Assembly: GCA_036398215.1 (NCBI GenBank) | Contig: DASWHK010000128.1 | Span: forward strand, 1-33,499 | Length of the DNA: 33,499 bases | From: DASWHK01 sp036398215 | GTDB lineage: Bacteria; Acidobacteriota; UBA890 | Reading direction: 5' to 3' | Shown here: positions 8,387 to 15,083 of the stretch, one piece after another | How the letters are laid out: the number at the start of each line of letters is the position of its first letter | Position numbering within the stretch: the first letter of the stretch is position 1 | Notes under the pieces: generated by a model | The model's input: the letters and a program-made list of their open reading frames with translations, nothing else | Told to the model about the DNA's origin: nothing | Databases searched by the model: none | Position numbers and translations under genes: made by a program

Positions 8387-9232
8387 GTGTCCACGTCGCA
8401 AGCCTCTCCACGCGCGGGCGAACGCGTGAGCGCCGCGCCCGAAGCTCCCCTGCGGATCGCGCTGCTCGGCTACGGCCGGATGGGACACGAGGTCGAGCGG
8501 GTGGCGCTCGAGGAGGGCCACGAGATCGCCCTGCGGCTCGACATCGACGACAACCGCGACGGCGCCGGCATCACCCCCGAGAGCTTCGCCGGCGTCGATG
8601 TCGCCATCGACTTCAGCCAGCCCGAGGCGGTGCCGATCAACATCGACAAGGTCAGCGCCGTGGGGACGCCGATGGTGGTCGGGACCACCGGCTGGAGCGA
8701 TCGGCTCGACGAGATGCGCGCGCTGGTCGAGAAGCGCGACGGAGCGTTGGTGTATGGCGCCAACCTCTCGGTGGGCGCCAACCTGTTCTTCCGCCTCGCC
8801 GCCGTCGCCGCCGAGCTGTTCGATCCGTTCGCCGACTACGACCCCTACGTCATCGAGCACCACCACCGGCACAAGCTCGACGCCCCCAGCGGCACCGCCC
8901 TGCACGTCGCCGGCCTGCTGCTGGCGCGCAGCAGCCGCAAGACCCGCGTCCAGGCGGGCAACCCCGAGGCCGCCATCGACCCGGAGGCGCTGCACGTCGC
9001 CAGCATCCGCGCCGGCGCCGCCCCCGGGGAGCACCGCGTCGGCTTCGACAGCGGCGCCGACAGCGTCGAGCTCGTCCACACCGCCCGCAGCCGCGAGGGG
9101 TTCGCCCGCGGCGCCGTGCTGGCGGCGGGATGGATCGTCGGCAAGCGCGGCGTCTTCGAGTTCGGCGAGGTGCTCGACGCGATCCTCGAACATGAACCTG
9201 CATCCAGCACACCGGTGGGCCGCGGACGATGA
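8387..9232 (+). CDS. dapB: 4-hydroxy-tetrahydrodipicolinate reductase
   Basis: Makes tetrahydrodipicolinate with NAD(P)H in the lysine/meso-diaminopimelate pathway, in the cytoplasm. The N-terminal Rossmann fold has GYGRMG (28-33), then GTTGWS (99-104). The catalytic region is EHHHRHKLDAPSGTA with the conserved His pair near 159-160 and Lys163, and the C-terminal half has FARGAVLAAGWIVGK. The GTG at 8387 gives 281 aa; a second in-frame GTG at 8426 would give 268 aa, closer to the usual length. Neither has a good ribosome site. It is isolated from other dap genes. The adjacent repair gene ends 63 bases upstream, so co-transcription is possible. Confidence 0.94.
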   Translation: MSTSQASPRAGERVSAAPEAPLRIALLGYGRMGHEVERVALEEGHEIALRLDIDDNRDGAGITPESFAGVDVAIDFSQPEAVPINIDKVSAVGTPMVVGTTGWSDRLDEMRALVEKRDGALVYGANLSVGANLFFRLAAVAAELFDPFADYDPYVIEHHHRHKLDAPSGTALHVAGLLLARSSRKTRVQAGNPEAAIDPEALHVASIRAGAAPGEHRVGFDSGADSVELVHTARSREGFARGAVLAAGWIVGKRGVFEFGEVLDAILEHEPASSTPVGRGR

Positions 9233-9311
9233 GCGCGCTTTCCCACACGATGTACGCTCTTGGAAGCTCCGATCGAAGCCGCCGCTCGGGCGGTGGAACA
9301 GGGAGGTCGTC

Positions 9312-11024
9312 ATGAAGTCAGCGAAGCGCTTGAAGCCATCGAGAGACGTCGCCGCGGTCGCCCGCAAGCTCGACCCGGCCACCCGCGTTGCCGGGCGAGA
9401 GAGCCCGCGTCGGGTCGGCGCCGGCGGCGTCCGCCGGAGCCTTTGTCTCGCCGCGCTCACCTTGCTCGCCGCGCCGGCCCTCGCCGCGGCGCCACCGGCC
9501 TTGCCGGTCCCCGCCGCGGCGCCGCCCGCCGCCCAGGAGACGGTCGACCAGGCGATGGTCGCCAGGATCCGCGCCGAGGGGCTGGAACGCTCGCAGGTCT
9601 GGGAGACCTTCGGCCAGCTCGTCGACGTCTTCGGGCCGCGGTTGACCGCCAGCCCCGCCTATAACGCCTCGGCGCAGTGGGCGCGCGACCAGCTCCAATC
9701 GTGGGGGATCGACGACGCCCGTCTGGAGGCCTTCGAGTTCGGCCGCGGCTGGACGCTGGAGGGCTTCCGGCTGGAGATGCTCGAGCCCCGCTACATGCCG
9801 CTGATGGGCTACCCGCGCGCCTGGAGCCCGCCGACCGGCGGCGTGCTGATCGCTGAGCCGCTGTGGCTGGCCGGCAAGGGCCCCGCGGAGCTCGAGGCCT
9901 TCCGCGGCCGTCTCGCGGGCGCCGTGGTCATGACGCGGCCGATCGAGACCCGCTTCATCACCGAGGACCGCGACTACCCGCCCGACGACCGCGAGGCGGG
10001 CGCTGCGGCCTCCGGCGAGCGCTGGAGCCCGACCAGCCGCGCCGCCGTCGCGGAGGAGGACAGCCGCGACGAGGCCGAGCGCGAGGCCGAACGCCAGGCG
10101 CAGCAGCAGGCGCGCGCCGCCCAGCAGGCGCTCGCCCGGCTCATCCAGGAGGAGGGCGCCGGCGTCGCGCTGGAGCCCAGCCGCGGCGTCCACGGGACGA
10201 TCTTCGTCCTCGGCCAGAGCCGCGACGACGACGATGCCGTCCCCACCGTCGTGCTCGCTGCCGAGCACTACAACATGATCGCCCGCATGCTCGAGCGCGG
10301 CGCCGGCGTGCGGCTGGCGGTCTCGGTCGAGTCCCGCTTCCACGAGGACGACACCAACGGCTACAACGTCATCGCCGAGATCCCCGGCGTCGACCCCGAG
10401 ATCGGCGACGAGGTGGTGATGGTCGGCGCCCACCTGGACTCCTGGCACTCGGCGCCCGGCGCCACCGACAACGCCGACGGCGCTGCCACCGTGCTGGAGG
10501 CCATGCGCATCCTCAAGGCGCTCGGCGTGCAACCGCGGCGCACCATCCGCATGGCGCTGTGGGCGGGCGAGGAGCAGGGGCTGCGCGGCTCCCGCCAGTA
10601 CGTCGCCCGGTACCTCGCGGGCGAGGCCAACGTCGCCGCCCGCGACAAGTTCTCGGTCTACTTCAACCTCGACCCCGGGGCCGGCCCCATCAAGGGGTTT
10701 TTTCTCGAGGGCAATCAATTCGTGCTGCCGTTCTTCGAGGCCAACCTGGCGCCGTTCGCCGACCTCGACACGACGATCCTCAACATGGGCGGGATCTGCT
10801 GCACCGACCACCTGAGCTTCATCCGCGAGGGCTTGCCCGGCTTCCAGCCGATCCACTCGTACGACGACTACGACGTCCGCACCCACCACACCAACGTCGA
10901 CTCGTACGAGCGGATCCGCGAGCAGGACCTCGAGCAAGCCTCGGTGGTGATGGCCTCGCTCCTGTACCACGCCGCCATGCGCGACGAGATGTTCCCCCGC
11001 GCCGCGCCGATCGGCGGGCGGTAG
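9312..11024 (+). CDS. Secreted M28-family metallopeptidase
   Basis: A 570-aa zinc aminopeptidase/carboxypeptidase of the M28 type. The ATG is set by GGGAGG five bases upstream. A long basic N-terminus precedes a hydrophobic signal (LCLAALTLLAAPALAAAP). A PA-like insert (about 120-340) is followed by the catalytic domain, which shows all five metal ligand motifs: GAHLDSW, GATDNADGA, WAGEEQGLRGS, FNLDPGAG and the late THHTNVDSYE. The last motif is like that of plasma glutamate carboxypeptidase relatives. A strongly charged helical insertion (about residues 250-285, Glu/Arg/Gln/Ala-rich) sits inside the PA-like region. Probably periplasmic or extracellular peptide scavenging. Confidence 0.93.
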   Translation: MKSAKRLKPSRDVAAVARKLDPATRVAGRESPRRVGAGGVRRSLCLAALTLLAAPALAAAPPALPVPAAAPPAAQETVDQAMVARIRAEGLERSQVWETFGQLVDVFGPRLTASPAYNASAQWARDQLQSWGIDDARLEAFEFGRGWTLEGFRLEMLEPRYMPLMGYPRAWSPPTGGVLIAEPLWLAGKGPAELEAFRGRLAGAVVMTRPIETRFITEDRDYPPDDREAGAAASGERWSPTSRAAVAEEDSRDEAEREAERQAQQQARAAQQALARLIQEEGAGVALEPSRGVHGTIFVLGQSRDDDDAVPTVVLAAEHYNMIARMLERGAGVRLAVSVESRFHEDDTNGYNVIAEIPGVDPEIGDEVVMVGAHLDSWHSAPGATDNADGAATVLEAMRILKALGVQPRRTIRMALWAGEEQGLRGSRQYVARYLAGEANVAARDKFSVYFNLDPGAGPIKGFFLEGNQFVLPFFEANLAPFADLDTTILNMGGICCTDHLSFIREGLPGFQPIHSYDDYDVRTHHTNVDSYERIREQDLEQASVVMASLLYHAAMRDEMFPRAAPIGGR

Positions 11025-11166
11025 CTCGGAAGGACCACGTCCACGCATCGGAGATGACAGGAAGGCGACCGCCGGGGGCTCCTGAAACGTCGAGTCCGGG
11101 CCCTCGTGCTTGGCTCCCGCGGGGCGGCACGACGACCGACGAATTCGGGGGATGCCGGAACCGATA

Positions 11167-11196
11167 TTTACTCGGCGGCGCCGCGGAGCATACGAT
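11167..11196 (+). promoter_or_regulatory. Candidate promoter for the amidase-GerMN genes
   Basis: TTTACT and TACGAT are separated by 18 bases in an otherwise GC-rich gap, about 66 bases before the chosen amidase start. The match to a sigma-70-type promoter is fair, and it is the only AT-rich pair in the gap. Confidence 0.4.
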
Positions 11197-11261
11197 TAGT
11201 GCGTCGGGCGGAGTGCGCCCGCATGCGAACCGATCTCGATTCCGTTCCCCTGAGGGTTGCC

Positions 11262-12185
11262 ATGAATAGCGAAGAGGATTGTCGGGCCCCTGATCGCGGT
11301 GGCCGGCGACCGATCGGAGCCTGGCGTTCCCGGGTGGTGCCGGCGGCCGCGGCGCTCATCGCGCTGGGCCTCGCCGGAGGCGGCTCCAGCGCCGCCCGCG
11401 ACGGCCTCGCCACCCCGCCGGGGGCCCTGCCCACCGGCGCGGCGACAGCGGATTCCGGCGGCGGACACCCGGCCGCCCCGCAGAGCGGCTTCCGCACCGT
11501 CGTGATCGACCCCGGTCACGGCGGCTCGGAGACCGGCGCGATCGGCCCCAGCGGCCTGACCGAGAAAGAGGTCGTCCTCGACATCGCCAACCGGCTGCGC
11601 GATTTGCTGCAGGCGAACCTGGGCCTGCACGTCGAGCTGACCCGGGAGGCCGACATCTACAAGCCGCTCGAGGAGCGCACCGCCCACGCCAACTGGTTGA
11701 AGGCCGACGTCTTCATCTCCATCCACGCCAACGCCTACCGCGGTCGCGGCGTCCGCGGCGCCGAGACCTTTTTTCTTTCCGACCGGGCGAGCGACGACAA
11801 CGCCCGCCGCTTGGCGGCGATGGAGAACGACGCCCTCGACCTGGGCGGCCCGGCTTCCGGGGACACCGGCCTGCAGATGCTGCTCTGGGACATGGCGCAG
11901 ACCGCCCACCTGCAGGAGAGCAGCCAGCTCGCCGACATGATCCAGCAGCAGCTCAACCAGCTCTCGGGGACCAGCGACCGTGGCATCAAGCAGGCGCCGT
12001 TCCGCGTCCTGCGGGGCGCCAACATGCCGGCCGTCCTGGTGGAAGTGGGCTTCATCTCCAACTCCGACGAAGAGCGCCTACTCGCCGACCCACGCCATCG
12101 CCAACGGATCGCCGAGAGCCTGTCCGAAAGCATCAACCATTATCGACGCCGCCAGGCGTCGCTGCTCGGCGGCTCGCCACGCTGA
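11262..12185 (+). CDS. N-acetylmuramoyl-L-alanine amidase (Amidase_3)
   Basis: A 307-aa zinc hydrolase that cleaves the amide bond between N-acetylmuramic acid and the peptide stem, acting in the periplasm on peptidoglycan during cell separation. A membrane signal (VVPAAAALIALGLAGGG) and an Ala/Pro/Gly linker precede the catalytic domain. Zinc ligands are His86 in VIDPGHGGSETG, Glu101 in LTEKEVVLDIA and His155 in FISIHANA, with the catalytic Glu in VEVGFISN. The start ATG has a GAGGG site upstream; an in-frame ATG at 11223 would add 13 residues but has no ribosome site. No AMIN or LysM targeting domain is present. The next gene, encoding a GerMN protein, starts 37 bases downstream. Confidence 0.94.
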   Translation: MNSEEDCRAPDRGGRRPIGAWRSRVVPAAAALIALGLAGGGSSAARDGLATPPGALPTGAATADSGGGHPAAPQSGFRTVVIDPGHGGSETGAIGPSGLTEKEVVLDIANRLRDLLQANLGLHVELTREADIYKPLEERTAHANWLKADVFISIHANAYRGRGVRGAETFFLSDRASDDNARRLAAMENDALDLGGPASGDTGLQMLLWDMAQTAHLQESSQLADMIQQQLNQLSGTSDRGIKQAPFRVLRGANMPAVLVEVGFISNSDEERLLADPRHRQRIAESLSESINHYRRRQASLLGGSPR

Positions 12186-12222
12186 CCTTGCCGCCCGGCG
12201 GCCCCGTGGAGTCTGGAATTGG

Positions 12223-12999
12223 ATGAGTCGTAACGACCCCAAGCTGCCGTGGCGTGTCGTCGCCATCTCCGCGCTGCTGTTCGTCGCCCTGGCGGTCCTC
12301 GGCTGGCGGCTCCTGGGGTCCGGCGGCGCCCCCGGCGCCGGCGATCCGCCGGCTGCCGCGGCGCCCGCGGGCCAGCCTGCGGACCCCGAAGCCGGCGCCC
12401 GAGGCGGCGCCGGGGAAGCGGCGAGCGGCGCCGGCACCGCCAGCGCCGGCCAGCCACCAGCATCGACGGCGCCGGTCTTCGACCCCTCCAATCCCGAGTC
12501 CCGCGCCTCGCTCTCCCGAGCCCGGTCCGATCGCGGCACCATGGAGCTGCAGCTCTTCCTGATCGTTCCCGGCCTCGAGCAGCTCGTTCCGGTCTCCCAC
12601 ACCGTGGCGGCCCCCGCCGGCCTCGACGCCCAGGTGCGCCGCGCCGTCCAGGAGCTGATCCTGTGGTCGGGAACCCAGGCGGTCTCGCCGCTGCCTCCCG
12701 AGGCCGGGATCCGCGAGGTATGGGTCTCGCCGGCGGGGATCGCCTACGTCGATTTCGACCGGCGGCTGCGCGACTTCGCCGGTGGCGGCGCCCTCGGCGA
12801 GCTGCACATCGTCTACGGCGTCGTCTCGACGGTGGTGATCAGCTTCCCCGAGGTCTTCGCCGTGCAGCTCCTGGTCGAGGGCGCGATGATCGAGACGCTC
12901 GCCGGCCACGTCGATCTGGCCGGACCCCTGGTGCCCTCCGACGAGTGGGTCCTGCTCGAGCCGCGGGAACGGCGCCTGCCGGAATCGGATGGCGACTGA
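12223..12999 (+). CDS. GerMN-domain membrane-anchored protein
   Basis: A 258-aa protein with an N-terminal transmembrane anchor (about 12-31, VVAISALLFVALAVLGWRLL), a linker of about 65 residues of Ala/Gly/Pro, and a C-terminal GerMN domain (about 107-250). The domain shows ELQLFLIVPG, IREVWVSPAGIAYVDFDRRL and VYGVVSTVVISFPEVFAVQL. GerMN domains are found in spore germination protein GerM and in peptidoglycan-linked envelope proteins. Placement directly after the amidase suggests a cell-wall role, possibly modulating the amidase. The precise function is unknown. The gene ends 190 bases before rdgB. Confidence 0.9.
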   Translation: MSRNDPKLPWRVVAISALLFVALAVLGWRLLGSGGAPGAGDPPAAAAPAGQPADPEAGARGGAGEAASGAGTASAGQPPASTAPVFDPSNPESRASLSRARSDRGTMELQLFLIVPGLEQLVPVSHTVAAPAGLDAQVRRAVQELILWSGTQAVSPLPPEAGIREVWVSPAGIAYVDFDRRLRDFAGGGALGELHIVYGVVSTVVISFPEVFAVQLLVEGAMIETLAGHVDLAGPLVPSDEWVLLEPRERRLPESDGD

Positions 13000-13031
13000 G
13001 CGCCTCCCACAGTTCGCACCGCCCGACGCCT

Positions 13032-13054
13032 CCCGGTCCCTGCGAGGGAGCGGG
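13032..13054 (+). terminator. Hairpin after the GerMN gene
   Basis: A stem of CCCG and TCCCT pairs with AGGGA and CGGG around a GCG triloop, interrupted by one G-G mismatch, 33 bases after the stop. No U-tract follows, so it is a candidate terminator or mRNA 3' end structure only. Confidence 0.4.
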
Positions 13055-13189
13055 TCTCACGTGGGCTGTCGAGCAGCAAGCGACGCTGGCCCTCCTCGCA
13101 GAGGCACCGGGACAGTGACGCCCCTTCTCGCACGGCTTCGGTCGCGACGCCACTGCCCAACGGGGTACACCAATGAGCGGCGATGAGAA

Positions 13190-13780
13190 ATGCGGACCCT
13201 GATCTTCGCCACCCGTAACGCGGGCAAGGTCCGAGAGATGGAGGCGCTGCTCGCCGGCGGCGCCTGGAGTCTCGAGCGGCTCCCCGAGGAGATCGGCGAG
13301 GCCACGGAGACCGGCGCGACGTTCGGCGCCAACGCCCGCGAAAAGGCGCTGTTCGCCGCCGCCCGCTTGCCGCATCCGGTCATCGCCGACGACTCCGGCC
13401 TGCAGATCGACGCCCTCGGCGGCGAGCCCGGCGTCCGCTCGGCGCGCTACATCGACCCGGATCTCGACCCCGCGGCCCGCAACCGCGCCGTGCTCGACAA
13501 GCTGCGCCAGGTGCCCGACGCGCAGCGGACCGCCCGCTTCGTCTGCCATCTCGTCCTCGCCCACGACGGCGCCGTCGTCCACGAGGTCACCGGCACCTGC
13601 GAAGGAACGATCGCCAGGCAACCGCGCGGCAACGAGGGCTTCGGCTACGACCCGATCTTCGTCGTCCCCGACCTCGACCGCACCTTCGCCGAGATCAGCC
13701 GCGAGGAAAAGTCGTCGCGCTCGCACCGCGGCGTGGCGGCGCGGGCGATGGCCGTCTTTCTGCGCGACTGGCGCCCCTGA
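13190..13780 (+). CDS. rdgB: XTP/dITP diphosphatase (RdgB/HAM1)
   Basis: A 196-aa house-cleaning enzyme that hydrolyses dITP, XTP and similar non-canonical purine nucleotides to monophosphate and pyrophosphate. It has the full set of family blocks: FATRNAGKVREME, IADDSGLQIDALGGEPGVRS with SARY, RFVCHL, GFGYDPIF and SHRGVA. The usual TFxENA stretch reads TFGANA, with Ala where Glu is normal. The ATG at 13190 gives the usual length. In many bacteria gerM-type genes are followed by rph and rdgB; here rph is missing between them. Confidence 0.95.
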   Translation: MRTLIFATRNAGKVREMEALLAGGAWSLERLPEEIGEATETGATFGANAREKALFAAARLPHPVIADDSGLQIDALGGEPGVRSARYIDPDLDPAARNRAVLDKLRQVPDAQRTARFVCHLVLAHDGAVVHEVTGTCEGTIARQPRGNEGFGYDPIFVVPDLDRTFAEISREEKSSRSHRGVAARAMAVFLRDWRP

Positions 13781-13880
13781 GGAGCCGCGCCAAGGCCTCG
13801 AAGAGCAAGGTCCAAGGTCCGAGCCGGCTGGGCGATTCGGCAGCAAGCCTTGCGCGCCGCCTGCCGCCGCCCGAAAAAGT

Positions 13881-13910
13881 TTGGAAGGCGGGGCCCGGCC
13901 TAGGTATCCT
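13881..13910 (+). promoter_or_regulatory. Candidate promoter of the tRNA-Pro gene
   Basis: TTGGAA and TATCCT are separated by 18 bases, with the -10 element ending 12 bases before the mature tRNA 5' end. This is the spacing expected for a short-leader tRNA transcript. The match to consensus is moderate. Confidence 0.4.
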
Positions 13911-13922
13911 GGAGGCTCTGAT

Positions 13923-13996
13923 CGGGGTGTGGCGCAGTCCGGTAGCGCACCTGCTTTGGGAGCAGGGGGTCGGAGGTTCAAATCCTCTCACCCCGA
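13923..13996 (+). tRNA. tRNA-Pro (anticodon UGG)
   Basis: A 74-base cloverleaf. The acceptor stem CGGGGTG pairs with CACCCCG, followed by discriminator A. The D-arm contains GGTAGCGC. The anticodon stem CCTGC/GCAGG holds the loop TTTGGGA, anticodon TGG. The T-arm GGAGG-TTCAAAT-CCTCT is intact. The body resembles the bacterial tRNA-Pro consensus closely. CCA is not encoded. The 3' end is repeated immediately downstream. Confidence 0.97.
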
Positions 13997-14009
13997 CTTC
14001 ACCCCGACT
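13988..14009 (+). repeat. Tandem duplication of the tRNA 3' end
   Basis: The 11-base unit TCACCCCGACT, which includes most of the 3' acceptor strand and the discriminator, occurs twice head to tail (13988-13998 and 13999-14009). Such copies can be scars of integration at tRNA genes, but no integrase is nearby, so simple slippage is equally possible. Confidence 0.8.
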
Positions 14010-14071
14010 TTCTCCCGGACCCTGCCGGCGACGCCGGACGGCGGCGGCCGGGTCTGTGGTCAGGCGAGAAG

Positions 14072-14977
14072 ATGCCCACCAACGAGGCTACAGCCAGAGC
14101 GCGAGCCGACCGCCGCCGCCGGATCCCAGTCTCGCTCAAGGACCCGGCGACCCTGCGGGCCCTCATCGACACGCTCGCTGAGGGCACCTACGTCGCCACG
14201 CCGGAGGGACGGATCCTCGACGCCAACCCCGCCTTCCTCGACATGGTCGGAGCCAAGACGATGGCCGAGCTCGAGGCCCACTCGCTGGCCGACCTGTGGC
14301 CCGAGACCGAGCGCCGCCGAGACTTCGTGGAGCAGGTCATCGAGCGGGGCGCGGTGACCGAGTTCGAGCTCGACGTCAAGCGGCTCGACGGCGAGGTGGT
14401 CAGCGTCCTGGACACCTGCCACGCGCAGCGGGAGGACGGCGAAGTCGTCGCCCTCTACGGCGTCCTCCTCGACATCACCAAGCGCAAGACCCTGGAGGCG
14501 CAGCTCGCCCAGCTATCGGTCCGCGACCCGCTCACCGGCTGCTACAACCGCCGCTACCTGCAGGCCCAGCAGCCGGTGCTCGAGCGGCCCAGCTACTTCT
14601 ACGGCTGCATGATGTTCGATCTCGACGACTTCAAGGCGGTGAACGATACCTACGGGCACGAGGAGGGCGATCGCGTCCTGCAACGATTCGCCCACTTCGT
14701 GATCCGCAACAAGCGCGCCGACGACCAGCTCGTGCGCCTGGGCGGCGACGAGTTCGCCTTGTTCGTCGAGGTGGTCGCGCCCGAGAACCTGCAGATCATC
14801 GCCCAGCGGCTGATCGACAACGCGTCGTCGCAGGCCCCCATCGCCTTCAGCATCGGCCATGCCTACCGGCGCCCGGGCGAGACGCTCGAGAACGTCCTGG
14901 CGCGCGCCGACGCGGCCATGTACGAGGCCAAGGGCCGGGCCATCCTGATCGACAAGCGCCGCCCCGGCGAGGACTGA
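14072..14977 (+). CDS. PAS-GGDEF diguanylate cyclase
   Basis: A 301-aa cytoplasmic sensor that makes cyclic di-GMP from two GTP. The PAS domain spans about 25-140 (EGTYVATPEGRILDANPAFL and a PAC-like VLLDITKRKTLEAQL). The GGDEF domain starts at DPLTGCYNRRYL and is complete: metal Asp183 in FDLDDFKAVND, Asn191, Asp200 and the GGDEF motif at 224-228. An RxxD inhibitory site (Arg215-Asp218) sits exactly five residues before the motif, so product feedback is expected. It stands alone after the tRNA, with a weak GAGAAG ribosome site. The PAS ligand is unknown. Confidence 0.95.
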   Translation: MPTNEATARARADRRRRIPVSLKDPATLRALIDTLAEGTYVATPEGRILDANPAFLDMVGAKTMAELEAHSLADLWPETERRRDFVEQVIERGAVTEFELDVKRLDGEVVSVLDTCHAQREDGEVVALYGVLLDITKRKTLEAQLAQLSVRDPLTGCYNRRYLQAQQPVLERPSYFYGCMMFDLDDFKAVNDTYGHEEGDRVLQRFAHFVIRNKRADDQLVRLGGDEFALFVEVVAPENLQIIAQRLIDNASSQAPIAFSIGHAYRRPGETLENVLARADAAMYEAKGRAILIDKRRPGED

Positions 14978-15047
14978 GGGCCCGGATCTTCCAGGATTGC
15001 CCTGCTGCAGCCAAGAGGAGACGCGCCGGCTTTTTCCGGACGCCGCG

Positions 15048-15083
15048 CTCGGCCCTCTACTCGGCCCCCTACTCGGCCCCCTA
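15048..15083. repeat. Three tandem 12-base repeats spanning the stop codon of the Asp-box protein gene
   Basis: The unit ctcggccccctac (12-base period) is repeated three times, with one C-to-T change in the first copy. Read on the minus strand, each copy begins with an in-frame TAG, so the true stop and two backup stops lie 12 bases apart. Confidence 0.85.

Noticed and set aside
9318..11048. 576-codon open frame antisense to the M28 peptidase
   Set aside because: Composition typical of an antisense frame, and the plus strand has all five metal-ligand motifs.
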